Below are positions 37,159-47,247 of a DNA stretch of 64,000 nucleotides, in pieces. The first letter of the stretch is position 1. Each line of letters begins with the position of its first letter. A program made the position numbers and the translations under genes. Under the pieces are notes generated by a model, which searched no databases, was not told the origin of the DNA, and was given only the letters and a program-made list of their open reading frames with translations. Source of the DNA: Prostheceraeus crozeri (Eukaryota; Platyhelminthes; Polycladida; Euryleptidae); contig CAJQUW010008706.1 of NCBI GenBank assembly GCA_907163375.1, positions 248,001 to 312,000 of the forward strand, read 5' to 3'.

Positions 37159-39016
37159 ACCCAGATGGATTATGTGATTTCTTTGTACCTTGACTTTTAG
37201 CTTTCATTCATTGTCTTTATTGCATTTATTTCTATTTTCTAAGTTTTCGATAACTTATTAACTTTTGGCTTTAAAACCTGCATGATCTTATTGCTTAAAT
37301 ATTAATGAGTAGAGTGATAGACACCGGTTGAATGTAGATCTCATCATCACATGACATGATTGTAGACACACGTGCATGAAGCATGTGAATTCGCTTGACG
37401 TCATTCCATCTCTCATCACTCTTTATTAGTTAATTGCAATGTAGATCCTTGATGAGAATGGCCGAAGAGGTTCGGGTCAATTTTCTTGTTTTGAATTTTC
37501 TCTACAAACTGATGCCAGTGAGAAGCTGCTTCAAAAATTTATATTTTATATCATTATAGCTAACATTTGAATTAATTATCATCCATGATAAGTAATAAAA
37601 GGTTAATATCATCCCACACCACACCTTCCTCTTGTTTCTTGCTTATTAATGCGAGAAAATAGTTATTATGTGATCATGAAATGCCTGTTATTCAGAAATT
37701 AAAAAAATCTTAGACAGAAATTCTTTCTTTGCAATCATGCGTCACAAGGTGATGTTAGCCACACCTATTTAATCATCAATAAATGTTTGAAGGTGGCTGA
37801 AGATGGCGATGTGATGGTTAACGCCCACGTTCTATGATGATTCTCAGTTGCACTTTTGGTTTTCTTCAAATTTTTTAACCTAGTTGAGAAGATTCTTTTC
37901 CAGATGTTGCTGTTGGTATCAAAACATTATCAAAAGACATCAGTCGCCATCTTTGGGGGTGTATGTCTGGGAGACACCCTTGCTTAACGACTTTCAGTCA
38001 TGAAATTTTTATCGATGGATCGCTTTTTACTCTGTTTGAAATACAGTCCGCTACTTCAGCAAAGAAATGTGATTTCATGTCAATTTAAACAATAGAGCGC
38101 TTTCTCAAGTTATTGGGACGCGTTTCAACGTGATTTTTTGCAAAGATTTCACCCGAAAGTTTTAGCGATGGCGAACCTTTCATCGCTTTTTAAGCGACGT
38201 AAAACAAAATTCGGAGATTGCTAGCTCCAATATGAGGAAATTCTCACACACTGGATCATAGGAATATTTAAGTGATCAGTATAAAGTTTCATGGTCACTT
38301 AACTGCATGATCGTGCTAGCTTCCGCTACAAGCGAAAGTGGACTTTGTGCATCGGGGTTTGTCACAAGTGATAAAAGGTTCACTATCAGTCCACAGCATT
38401 TTGAAAACAGCTATTTATGAGATCGGCAGAAGGTCTGCAGCCCATTGACAGTTATCAATGTGCTTTCAAGCTATTATTTTGTAATTTCTTTATTAAGCTG
38501 GTGCAATCTCGCAGTCAACTATTGATTTGTATTGAATGTCATTATCTAATTGAATTGCTGGCAAGCAGTGGCGGCTTTAGCGATCATGCCCTTCATGCTC
38601 AGCATGACGAAGTATTTTGTCTAATTTTCCTCCACACAAATCAACGATGTCAACCACAAGAAAGGGAAAGATAAAAAAAGAAAAGTTATTTTCGTGTTAG
38701 GAGTAGACGGCTTGAATTTCGTGCTCATGTCGTGTTGAGGGCTAGTTCCCGACGACAGCAGACTTCTAATACCATAAACAAGTCACAGTGAAAAAATAGC
38801 AGTTAAATTTAGAATTTTGATTTTGTCATGAACTGATTTTTGATGTGACGGAATCAGTCATCAAATTCATTAAAATCATGCAATATTGATGGACATTTTG
38901 CTAAGAGACAGAACTGTTCATTTCGCTGCTTGTTGAAGCTCTCGGTGCTATGAGTGGGTTACTGTTTGTTGCATTCTTGCCGAAGTCCGTGGGTCACAAA
39001 GATAATTCATTGTATT
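37159..39016. other. No gene recognised
   Basis: AT-rich, short open frames only. A repeat-like fragment AGCAGTGGCGGCTTTAGCGA occurs near 38566. Confidence 0.5.
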
Positions 39017-39159
39017 GCAATCAGGGGTGTGGAGTCGGAGTCCCGGAGTCCTATCATTTTTGCTGGAGTCGGAATCAGAGTCCTATTAAAAGCCGGAGTT
39101 CTATCAACCCCCGGAGTCGGAGTCCTATCAAAATGATAGGACTCCGCATCCCTGATTGC
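39017..39159. repeat. MITE with CAATCAGGG/CCCTGATTG ends and GGAGTCGGAGTC interior
   Basis: The left end GCAATCAGGGGTGTGGAGTC (39017) is inverted at the right end GACTCCGCATCCCTGATTGC. The interior is built of GGAGTCxGAGTCCTAT words. Related partial copies lie at 40967-41025 and 41610-41660. Confidence 0.8.
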
Positions 39160-39681
39160 AACATCATACACACTTCGACAAAGCCATAATAAAGCACCTC
39201 TACCTAAATCGAATTTACATGTGACTTCTTTACTTCGAATGACTTAAATTTTTACCGACTAATGTTTCATTGAGACCAATATAATTTCTTATTAACCTTT
39301 TGATTAACTATGTGTCCTGTACCACACAGCTTCGATTAGAATTTTGATAATCAATCACATACATTATAATCGACTAATTTTAATATTTACATGACTGAAC
39401 AGATGCAAGCAGTGTCATTGCATGTGTGAGAAAGAGATACGTTTACTGATTCTTGTAATGATAATCCAAATATTTAATATATGAAGTGAAAATACAAATT
39501 GTGATTTGAAAATCATAAAATGAAGTAAGTGACTCAATCATGAAGTGCAGATGACGCGATTATACACACTGATGGCAAAAAAGAATTGCGATGCAAGGAA
39601 GTTCTGCAAAAAGGCATTGAGATACGACCACTTGATAGAAACACGGAACTAAGAAAATGTAACCAAAAGAAATGTACTGTA

Positions 39682-39886
39682 AACCAGCGTCTCCTAAAAT
39701 CGCGGAAACCTGCATCCTAAAGCGCCATACACTAGAATTTTAGGAGGTTGCGTGAAATAGAATGTTGACGTACTAAAGAGAACAATGATCCTAATGCGCT
39801 AACCTCCTAAAACGCTTTGCTTCAGGATTTTTTTATTAGTTACGAATAGTGTCTTGCTTTATTATGTGATTTAGGAGGTGCTGGTT
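39682..39886. mobile_element. MITE with TA target site (Tc1/mariner-type ends)
   Basis: The ends AACCAGCGTCTCCTAAAATC and GATTTAGGAGGTGCTGGTT are inverted repeats flanked by TA on both sides (39680-39681 and 39887-39888). An internal inverted AGGAGGTT/AACCTCCT pair is also present. It is about 205 bp with no coding capacity. A TA duplication fits Tc1/mariner-type mobilisation. Confidence 0.78.
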
Positions 39887-39899
39887 TATATCGATCGAT

Positions 39900-40350
39900 C
39901 GAGATCTTACTATAGTAGTAGAGATTTGGCATTGGAAATATCTCGCAGAATGTTCAGCGATAAGCGAGACCTTCTCGTGGAAAGATCTTCTAACATGGTT
40001 ATGCCCTTGATTTTTAGGCATCGTCTTTGAATTTCATCTAAGGAGTATGATTGATCTTGATAATTTCCGATGAAGGTAGGGCAGGCGCACTCAATGATGA
40101 TTCCATTAAATATCATCAAGAATTCCAATCAAAGATTTAATTCTGGGCAGAATATAGATGCGTTGAGTACATTTTCGGTCAATCGGCTGGATATCACTTT
40201 TACACTTCAAATCACTGTCCATCATAACTCCTAAAAACCACACACCGTTTTCAAATATCATCGACGGAATCTTTGATTCGACATGTAGTTGATTATGACT
40301 TGCACCTCGATAGTAGACGAAGCCTCTTGTCTTGCTGACATTCAATTTCA
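39900..40350 (-). pseudogene. LINE fragment (RT thumb region), decayed
   Basis: Minus-strand frames at 40106-40345 and 39910-40128 give NVSKTRGFVYYRGASHNQL, ENGVWFLGVMMDSDLKCKSD and a following block SLDEIQRRCLKIKGI. This matches the order NxxKTxxx, FLGVxxxSDL, then the C-terminal cysteine-rich helix region of CR1-like RTs. The two frames overlap with a frameshift. Confidence 0.7.
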
Positions 40351-40966
40351 GGCTGTTTTAATCTGAACAATGAAAAATGTTATGAATTTCAAAATTTACT
40401 TGCTCTGTCTGAAATTTATTTGTTCCGTGAAATTTCTCAACAGAACTCATACCAGTTCGCCAATTCTCAATTAACAGCAGGACAGAGTAATGCTCTGCTC
40501 TCAGACATTCAATGCAGAAGCTGTCAGTCTTGAAGAAAGAAACTGCACATGCAGAAATACATTGATGCATATTTACTTCACTGCCTAAAAAACGGAAAAA
40601 ACGGAATTAGAATTGATCAATGAGAGGCGAAGAAGGCTCCTTCTACTCTGCCCATTTGATCACGTTTTCCTGCAGGGTTGAATCTGACAATTTCTCTGTC
40701 AACGTGTCAACGGTAGTTATCAGCTCGGTCACCTTGCTACTATAAATAGCAATTTAAAATTTGATTCCAATACTCATTCAGAAAATGTACTTTTGATCAT
40801 CTGTTGGAAATTGATGATAGATGATCGGAGTTGATAAGTTAACGCGCTACATGTTTATGATGCATATTAACTAGTTAAACTACGTGATACCTGTCATTAA
40901 AAAGCCAATGTAGAACTTAGAACATATTACTTACTTACATACCAAATAAATTACCTAGAACAGTCC

Positions 40967-41025
40967 AGGGATGCGGAGTCATATCATTTTGATAGGACTC
41001 CGACTCCGGGTGGCAAGTATGGATA
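40967..41025. repeat. Partial copy of the GGAGTC-type MITE
   Basis: CAGGGATGCGGAGTCATATC followed by GATAGGACTCCGACTCCGGG forms a short palindrome and matches the ends of the element at 39017-39159. Confidence 0.65.
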
Positions 41026-41106
41026 GCCTAGTTTTTCTTAAAATTAAACTGGTAGCATACATTATAGATCATTATAGGCTTACCTGAACCTACTTTCATT
41101 GCTGTA

Positions 41107-41313
41107 TCAATAATCACTCATCTTCGATGAAAGTTTATCAAATGTCGCTTTAAGTTGGATGCAGACGACTCGGCTCCTCCTATCTTGTTGATGAGTGCTC
41201 CACACTGCTTTTCTCCAGTCTCTAGTCTCTACCAGGCAGGAAAATCCCCCATCCTTCTTCAAAACATATGAAAACACTTTCGATTTTAATATGCGCTTTG
41301 GAGGAGCCATCAC
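41107..41313 (-). CDS. Weak BED-finger-like fragment
   Basis: The 68-codon frame contains KSKVFSYVLKKDGGFSCLV, which resembles the start of BED-type zinc fingers of hAT transposases and host BED proteins, but the second cysteine and the histidines are not evident. It could be a decayed transposase piece or chance. Confidence 0.2.
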   Translation of the reverse strand: MMAPPKRILKSKVFSYVLKKDGGFSCLVETRDWRKAVWSTHQQDRRSRVVCIQLKATFDKLSSKMSDY

Positions 41314-41609
41314 ACACGATTAACGTGCAGGTAGGAGGGAATGTTCTCAAGCAAACTAGTATTTCATTTTTGTCTCTGATGTGACCGTTGGTGCGTAGGT
41401 GTGATAGAGGCTAGTAAGGTTTGTCTTCTCTACTAAAACCGAGTGGAAAGACAATCCTTTTTCAACATCACGGTTCATTCCCTCAACTATTACAATCTTT
41501 ACATGCACTGATGTCTCGGTACTTTTGTTTGACGGGTGAAGTTGACATCAAGACAGTGACAGCTATATGCACGGGGATAGATAATTTGCTTGCATCATAT
41601 TTCGGATCT

Positions 41610-41660
41610 AGTTATAGGCCGGAGTCCGGAGTCCTATCATTTGATGGGACTCCAGTAGTA
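41610..41660. repeat. Partial GGAGTC-type MITE copy at the left flank of the Polinton region
   Basis: GGCCGGAGTCCGGAGTCCTA followed by GATGGGACTCCAGTAG repeats the MITE theme. The Polinton-associated tandem repeats begin shortly to the right, so the element may have inserted beside or into this copy. Confidence 0.55.
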
Positions 41661-41811
41661 AGTAAAACTCCACTTCTGGATAGCGCAAGATGGCCGCCGT
41701 CGCTGACGTCCCCCCCCTGGACCGTCAGAGTGTCGTGGTCGGCCGCCGTGGTGTTTCGGGTCTGACGTCCCCCCCCCTCTGGTCGACCGTCGTGTAGCGC
41801 GCGGTGATGTG

Positions 41812-41875
41812 GTGTCCAGGTTGGCGTGGTGTGCCGGCCAGGTTGGCGTGGTGTGCCGGCCAGGTTGGGAGGGGT
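41812..41875. repeat. 22-bp tandem repeat
   Basis: The word CCAGGTTGGCGTGGTGTGCC recurs about 2.7 times at 22-bp spacing. It is far more GC-rich than the surrounding DNA. Confidence 0.85.
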
Positions 41876-41889
41876 GGACTGTCGTAGCT

Positions 41890-43480
41890 CACCTGAAAAA
41901 TCCTAAGTGTCAGAGTGGCTTTGTATGGGTATGTATTTTCCAAAGTGTGGAATTTCGACCTGGGACCGTCACCAAAACATTTTTCATCAAATTTCACTGA
42001 CCTCCCCCCCCCGACAGCAATCTTCTAACTTTGGTTCTAGTGAACGGATTTTGTTCGTTCGAGTTGCATTGGAAAGAGGAGAAAAAACTGCTCAACAACA
42101 TTTTTTGTTGCGAGTCAATCGGACCAGCCGTTCAAAAGTTAGAGCTGTTACAAGATTTTAGGTCGGAGCTCGCTCACCTGAAAAAATCCTGTGTCAGAGT
42201 GGCTTTGTATGGGTAAAATTTTGAAAATTTTCCAAAGTGTGGAATTTCGACCTGGGACCTTCACCAAAACATTTTTCATCAAATTTCACTGACCTCCCCC
42301 CCCCCGACAGCAATCTTCTAACTTTGGTTCTAGTGAACGGATTTTGTTCGTTCGAGTTGCATTGGAAAGAGGAGAAAAAACTGCTCAACAACATTTTTTG
42401 TTGCGAGTCAATCGGACCAGCCGTTCAAAAGTTAGAGCTGTTACAAGATTTTAGGTCGGAGCTCGCTCACCTGAAAAAATCCTGTGTCAGAGTGGCTTTG
42501 TATGGGTAAAATTTTGAAAATTTTCCAAAGTGTGGAATTTCGACCTGGGACCTTCACCAAAACATTTTTCATCAAATTTCACTGACCTCCCCCCCCCCGA
42601 CAGCAATCTTCTAACTTTGGTTCTAGTGAACGGATTTTGTTCGTTCGAGTTGCATTGGAAAGAGTAGAAAAAACTGCTCGACAACATTTTTTGTTGCGAG
42701 TCAATCGGACCAGCCGTTCAAAAGTTAGAGCGGTTACAAGATTTTAGGTCGGAGCTCGCTCACCTGAAAAAATCCTGTGTCAGAGTGACTTTGTATGGGT
42801 AAAATTTTGAAAATTTTCCAAAGTGTGGAATTTCGACCTGGGACCGTCACCAAAACATTTTTCATCAATTTTCACTGACCTCCCCCCCCCGACAGCAATC
42901 TTCTAACTTTGGTTCTAGTGAACGGATTTTGTTCGTTCGAGTTGCATTGGAAAGAGTAGAAAAAACTGCTCGACAACATTTTTTGTTGCGAGTCAATCGG
43001 ACCAGCCGTTCAAAAGTTAGAGCGGTTACAAGATTTTAGGTCGGAGCTCGCTCACCTGAAAAAATCCTGTGTCAGAGTGGCTTTGTATGGGTAAAATTTT
43101 GAAAATTTTCCAAAGTGTGGAATTTCGACCTGGGACCGTCACCAAAACATTTTTCATCAAATTTCACAGACCTCCCCCCCCGACAGCAATCTTCTAACTT
43201 TGGTTCTAGTGAACGGATTTTGTTCGTTCGAGTTGCATTGGAAAGAGGAGAAAAAACTGCTCGACAACAGTTTTTGTTGCGAGTCAATCGGACCAGCCGT
43301 TCAAAAGTTAGAGCGGTTACAAGATTTTAGGTCGGAGCTCGCTCACCTGAAAAAATCCTGTGTCAGAGTGGCTTTGTATGGGTAAAATTTTGAAAATTTT
43401 CCAAAGTGTGGAATTTCGACCTGGGACCGTCACCAAAACATTTTTCATCAAATTTCACTGACCTCCCCCCCCTCTGGACA
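41890..43480. repeat. ~292-bp tandem repeat, more than five units
   Basis: The anchor word CAAAGTGTGGAATTTCGACC recurs at 41941, 42233, 42526, 42819, 43111 and 43402, that is every 291-293 bp. Units are nearly identical and include a run of C (CTCCCCCCCCC). Open frames of 60-90 codons on both strands repeat with the units and are not genes. Tandem repeats in the terminal region are common in Polintons. Confidence 0.95.
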
Positions 43481-43965
43481 GCTAGCTTCGATCTTGGCTT
43501 CTAGTGGACGGATTTTGTCGTGCCATAGCTCGTTTGAGAGCTAAGAGTGAGACAAATTCAGTGAAAGAAACGGCTTGTTCATATCTGTCTTCGTTTAGAT
43601 GTGAGGCGCCATTTAAGATTTTGGGAGACTGTCGAAAAACGATAGAGTTAGAATTTTGGACGTTTTGGGCTGTAGCGTCAAAACGAAGCATCGGATGGGA
43701 AAACGGAGGCCAGATTCGGATTCAGCGTGAAATTCTGCATCGGTATGGTGAGTTTCAAGTCAATCGGAGAGAAAAATTTTCGCTGACGTCCCCCCCCCTC
43801 TGGACAGCTAGCTTCGATCTTGGCTTCTAGTGGACGGATTTTGTCGTGCCATAGCTCGTTTGAAAGCTAAGAGTGAGACAAATTCAGTGAAAGAAACGGC
43901 TTGTTCATATCTGTCTTCGTTCAAAAGTTAGAGCGGTTACAAGATTTTAGGTCGGAGCTCGCTCA
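43479..43965. repeat. Second tandem motif mixed with the 292-bp repeat
   Basis: A ~130-bp segment beginning CTCTGGACAGCTAGCTTCGA occurs at about 43472 and again near 43798, interleaved with pieces of the 292-bp unit (GTTCAAAAGTTAGAGCGGTT at ~43919). Confidence 0.8.
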
Positions 43966-44215
43966 CCTGAAAAAATCCTAAGTGTCAGAGTGGCTTTGTA
44001 TGGGTAAAATTTTGAAAATTTTCCAAAGTGTGGAATTTCGACCTGGGACCGTCACCAAAACATTTTTCATCAAATTTCTCTGAACGAGGGGGGAGGTCAG
44101 TGAAATTTGATGAAAAATGTTTTGGTAAAGGTCCCAGGTCGAAATTCGGAAGTTTTAAATTTTTCAAAATTTTACCCACACTGGAGCTCTCACACTTAGG
44201 AATTTTTTCACTTGT
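43965..44215. repeat. Inverted repeat of the 292-bp unit (large hairpin)
   Basis: The forward piece (from CACCTGAAAAAATCCTAAGT to CATCAAATTTCTCTGAACG) is followed directly by an inverted piece (AGTGAAATTTGATGAAAAAT to CTTAGGAATTTTTTCACTTG). Arms of about 120 bp face each other around ~44088 with almost no spacer. Confidence 0.88.
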
Positions 44216-44382
44216 GGCATGTTACATGGACATGTGCTGACGGACCAACTTCCCGTGGTCATATGAGAATGGTTCAGGTGTCATATGATAGAGAATGATG
44301 AGACGAATCGTTTGCAACAAACCGCATGTCGCTACGATGAATACTTTCGGAGATAGAGCCATTTTAAGTTTTCTTCCGAGCA

Positions 44383-44389
44383 TATATAA
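44383..44389 (+). promoter_or_regulatory. TATA box of the first accessory gene
   Basis: TATATAA lies ~600 bp upstream of the ATG at 44982. A GTAAGC donor at 44431 and an AG acceptor at 44962-44963 suggest a ~530-nt intron in the 5' untranslated region between this promoter and the coding start. Confidence 0.5.
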
Positions 44390-44672
44390 CCCCTGACAAC
44401 GTAAGTCTGATCACTTCATCGAAAGACGAGGTAAGCGACGGTCGTCGCTCTGAGCTCCCGATATCGGGTGTTTCAAAGGACTCTATCTTTTGAAGTAGGC
44501 AAGCTATCTTCTTACTTCAAAGTTTGTATGATAGAGTTTGATAGTGTCTTTACTACTGATAAAATTTTTTAAAAGTAGTATGAGTAGTAAAATGCGGAAT
44601 TTTTTAAAAATTCTTAATTTTCAGTTTTTTCAAAGTTTTAACATATAGACTAAGGTTTTCAAGTATCCTGAG

Positions 44673-44696
44673 TTCAAATCTGCTATCAGATTTGAA
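44673..44696. other. Perfect 10-bp hairpin
   Basis: TTCAAATCTG, loop CTAT, CAGATTTGAA. The words ATCTGCTATCAG are shared with the third hairpin of the cassettes at 46.2-47.4 kb, so this may be a degenerate relative inside the putative leader intron. Confidence 0.6.
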
Positions 44697-44981
44697 ATTT
44701 AACTAAGTCTAAGGCAGCTTTGAGGGGTTAGATCCCAGCTACTGATCACTACCTTTGACTCGGCGTTCCTGTTACCACTTCGGGGCAGTGACAATGATGT
44801 CTTCAGCTGTAAAGAACGGGTATCGGGGAAGATCTCTCACTTCCCTAGTGATCAGTACAAGGCCTTCGGGCTGTCGACGGGATCGAGTGCCACTCACTAC
44901 ACTCTTTAGGAATATGACTGTACTACATGATTCCAAACTTATACAAATTTCATTATCTTACAGTTAACAATAAAATCAGGC

Positions 44982-45488
44982 ATGGCTAACGACAAAAATC
45001 GTAAATATCACATCAAAATGTGCTCATGTGGGCGAGTTAATCGCAGTGCGGACGCCAAGGCTCATGTCAAGAAGGCGGGCACCGGCCACATGATTATCTT
45101 GAATAGGGTTGCGTGCGTGAAGTGTAGAGTGCTGAAGGGTGATGAGGATGAGGCGCGTTTTTACAGAGTGCATGCTGACTGTAGTGGTGGTTTAGTGACT
45201 GATTTGAGATTTATGCAGTTGATTGTGGAAGAGAGGGAGCGAATGTTGGCGATCGAGCGAGAGGGTAAGGCTGAGAATGTTGTTGAGAATGATGAGTTGG
45301 CGAGAGCGGTTGCGTCGTTGGAGGGTGAGATTGAGCAAAAGAGAGTGCTTGAGAGTGATGATGAGGATGATGTGGATTTAGATAGGGAGCGTGTGAGGAA
45401 GCGTGTGAGGAAGTTGAGCTCTTCGTCGTCGGAGGTGTCAAACATCGTCATCACCGACCCCCGAAGAGCTCATCTTCCCCAAAAGTGA
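44982..45488 (+). CDS. Accessory protein with putative zinc-binding N-terminus
   Basis: The 168-aa frame starts at an ATG 18 bases after a splice acceptor. It has an N-terminal cysteine/histidine pattern (MCSCGRVN, later GHMIILNRVACVKC) compatible with one zinc site, a middle helical part (LIVEERERMLAIEREGKAE), an acidic run (ESDDEDDVDLD) and a basic-serine tail (RKRVRKLSSSSSEV). The frame ends in TGA overlapping the next open frame by four bases. The next frame has no ATG for ~75 bases and continues the charged-helical style, so the two are probably one gene with a frame offset or unrecognised splice. Function unknown. Confidence 0.55.
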   Translation: MANDKNRKYHIKMCSCGRVNRSADAKAHVKKAGTGHMIILNRVACVKCRVLKGDEDEARFYRVHADCSGGLVTDLRFMQLIVEERERMLAIEREGKAENVVENDELARAVASLEGEIEQKRVLESDDEDDVDLDRERVRKRVRKLSSSSSEVSNIVITDPRRAHLPQK

Positions 45489-46147
45489 AGAGTGGTGGGA
45501 TTCGTGTGCAGTCGGCGAGGTGGTTGAAGGATGAAGAGAAGAGGCATGTTTCGCAGCAGATGGCGCATGATTTGTTGGTTAATAAGTATGAGAGTTTGAA
45601 GAAAGTGAAGGATGAAGTTGTGAAGGAGTTGGATGAGTTGAAAAAGAAGGAACTGAAGTCGAAGGAGGTAGCGGATGAAAATATTAGAATGAGGCGTTGT
45701 GTGACTGATTTGAAGAATAAGACGCGAGAGTTGGAAGAGAAGAATGATGAGTGTGAGAAGAGGTTGAGTGCTGCGGAGAGAAGAATGAGAGATGCAGAAG
45801 CGAAGTTTGAGGAGATGATGAAGGAGATGAGTGTGTTGAGAGCGAGGAATGTTGAGTTGGAGAGGACTGTGGCTCGGCGGGGTGATGAGAGGCAGGCGTA
45901 TGAGAAGTTGGAGCGCATGAGGGATGAGTGGGAACGTGTGAATGAGGATCGTTTGTTTGAATTTCACATCCCTATTCGGGATAATCATTTGGCCGGCGAA
46001 GTACTCGTAAACCAGAATTTAGACGAATCCATCCTATGCTACAATGGTCATCCCACGAAAAAATGCCTCCACGCCAGCCTACGAATGCGCGGCCATCTCC
46101 ACAAATTTTCGATTCGGAAACGCGCGAGACTGCCAAAGGATGACTAA
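45485..46147 (+). CDS. Coiled-coil continuation of the accessory gene
   Basis: The frame opens at a GTG inside the end of the preceding frame and encodes about 150 residues of nearly continuous coiled coil (for example KVKDEVVKELDELKKKELKS and NKTRELEEKNDECEKRL), then a non-helical tail. A GT-AG intron (46152-46212) lies just after its stop. Splicing there would keep another frame open into the following cassette, so the true C-terminus is uncertain. Long minus-strand open frames opposite (45451-45988) mirror this charged repeat and are not genes. Function unknown; possibly a scaffold or regulatory protein. Confidence 0.5.
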   Translation: MKSGGIRVQSARWLKDEEKRHVSQQMAHDLLVNKYESLKKVKDEVVKELDELKKKELKSKEVADENIRMRRCVTDLKNKTRELEEKNDECEKRLSAAERRMRDAEAKFEEMMKEMSVLRARNVELERTVARRGDERQAYEKLERMRDEWERVNEDRLFEFHIPIRDNHLAGEVLVNQNLDESILCYNGHPTKKCLHASLRMRGHLHKFSIRKRARLPKDD

Positions 46148-46245
46148 CTTGGTAAGTGAAAAAGTAAATAAGATAGTATATCCTATTCTAATACATATCA
46201 TTTTCATTGCAGATCTTTGCCAGCCTTCACCACCCCATCAATTCA

Positions 46246-46388
46246 CTCCCGAGAACGAACCATCGGCTCTCTTAAGGGCCACCTAGGGGCAAGACATGAT
46301 AGAACCTCCACGCGGTTTGCCCTGGGCAGTCTTCGGACTGGCGAATACTATCATTAAGTTGAATCTGCTATCAGTCAACTTGAACGTT
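46246..46388 (+). promoter_or_regulatory. Cassette 1: histone-like 3'-end stem-loop plus two further hairpins
   Basis: This is the first of three near-identical ~135-145-nt blocks. GGCTCTCTTAAGGGCC at 46265-46280 forms a 6-bp stem and 4-base loop and is followed by ACC, as in replication-dependent histone mRNAs. A purine-rich GGGGCAAGACATGATAGAAC follows about 5 nt later, where the U7-binding downstream element would be. Then come a CAGTC-TTCG-GACTG hairpin (46327-46340) and an AAGTTGA/TCAACTT stem (46356-46381). It lies directly after the first accessory gene. Confidence 0.7.
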
Positions 46389-46405
46389 GCGTCGCGTTAG
46401 AGGGG

Positions 46406-46413
46406 TATATAAA
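46406..46413 (+). promoter_or_regulatory. TATA box for the 88-aa gene
   Basis: TATATAAA sits 32-39 bases upstream of the ATG at 46445, which would leave a very short 5' leader of about 8-12 bases rich in CATTT. It is positioned between cassette 1 and the gene, so each cassette ends one unit and the next unit starts with its own TATA box. Confidence 0.7.
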
Positions 46414-46444
46414 CCACTGCCTCTCATTTCATTTCATTTCAATC

Positions 46445-46711
46445 ATGCAGACGCCGAACAGTCAAGTCAGCTCTCCTCGCGGACCGCAGTTAAGGCCGCG
46501 AAATTTATTTGAGGAGTTTGTCAGGCTAGAGGAGCAAGACAGAGTTTTTAATAATCTTGCTCGGATTGGCAATCCGATGACAGCAACTGCTGTCAATCCA
46601 ACGGAATGGCGCTACATTCCACTTTTTAGCCATGTACCAGCTAGTGTGGAAGTCGACAGTGCTACCAAAGAGAGAGTCAAAGACTCTCTCAGCAGAATTG
46701 GTAGGGTGTAA
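46445..46711 (+). CDS. Small accessory protein, 88 aa, unknown
   Basis: It starts at the first ATG after a TATA box and is followed 20 bases later by cassette 2. The product begins with a Pro/Ser/Arg-rich segment (MQTPNSQVSSPRGPQLRPRN), then a helical acidic part (LFEEFVRLEEQDRVFNNLAR), and ends with a lysine/arginine-containing tail. There are no cysteines, membrane segment or recognised domain. The unit layout (TATA, short gene, cassette) matches the next gene, so it is likely an expressed accessory gene. Confidence 0.6.
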   Translation: MQTPNSQVSSPRGPQLRPRNLFEEFVRLEEQDRVFNNLARIGNPMTATAVNPTEWRYIPLFSHVPASVEVDSATKERVKDSLSRIGRV

Positions 46712-46730
46712 GATGACGTTACTCCCGAGA

Positions 46731-46861
46731 ATGAACCACCGGCTCTCTTAAGGGCCACCATGGGGCAAGACATGATAGAACCTCCTCGCGGTTTGCCCTG
46801 GGCAGTCTTCGGACTGGCGAATACTATCATTAAGTTGAATCTGCTATCAGTCAACTTGAAC
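46731..46861 (+). promoter_or_regulatory. Cassette 2: histone-like 3'-end stem-loop block
   Basis: The same block as at 46246, with stem-loop GGCTCTCTTAAGGGCC at 46741-46756, the purine-rich downstream stretch, the TTCG hairpin (46803-46816) and the third stem. It differs from cassette 1 by a few substitutions. It begins about 20 bases after the stop of the 88-aa gene. Confidence 0.7.
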
Positions 46862-46929
46862 ATTATGCAGTCGATTGCTATCCCTGAAGCATTCTGATTC
46901 GCTGTTGAGCAATTCATTGTTGAAAACCC

Positions 46930-46936
46930 TATATAA
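46930..46936 (+). promoter_or_regulatory. TATA box for the 84-aa gene
   Basis: TATATAA lies 42 bases upstream of the ATG at 46978, at the position expected for a core promoter with a short leader. Confidence 0.7.
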
Positions 46937-46977
46937 GCCAGAAGATTGTAGCGCTTCTCATTCAATTTGAAGTCACG

Positions 46978-47232
46978 ATGGAAGCGACATCTGCCGACAA
47001 CATTCCCGTCTTCACCGATGAAGACAACGCCATTCCCGAGTTCGTCATCCTCGACGAGTGGGATGAGGAGGATGAGAAGAAGGGGAAGATCAAGAGGATC
47101 GTTTGGACGGATGAGGTGTGGACTCCAAATACCACCCGCATCCGAAAGGTGCCAGATGCACCACCACGGCTTAGGCGGTATAGGGTTTATGACAACCTAA
47201 CTGTCATACCTATTGACTATTCAAGCCAATAG
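46978..47232 (+). CDS. Small acidic accessory protein, 84 aa, unknown
   Basis: It starts at the ATG 42 bases after a TATA box and stops 15 bases before cassette 3. The product is acidic in its first half (EFVILDEWDEEDEKKGK), then contains VWTDEVWTPNTTRIRKV and a basic segment PPRLRRYRVYDN. It has no recognised domain. An overlapping frame (46967-47200) is a shadow. The acidic-tryptophan composition would suit a transcriptional or protein-binding role, but that is only a guess. Confidence 0.6.
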   Translation: MEATSADNIPVFTDEDNAIPEFVILDEWDEEDEKKGKIKRIVWTDEVWTPNTTRIRKVPDAPPRLRRYRVYDNLTVIPIDYSSQ

Positions 47233-47247
47233 TCAACTTAATTGTCA

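Noticed and set aside
41809-43385. Repeated 60-90-codon open frames on both strands
   Set aside because: They recur exactly with the ~292-bp tandem repeat and are not conserved outside it.
41890-43480. Regular repeats considered as a CRISPR-like array
   Set aside because: Units are ~292 bp and contiguous without unique spacers, and the genome is eukaryotic.
45451-45988. Minus-strand frames of 155 and 172 codons opposite the coiled-coil gene
   Set aside because: They are rich in Ser/Phe or His/Leu as expected for the antisense of Glu/Lys/Asp-rich codons. The plus-strand coiled coil is the coherent reading.
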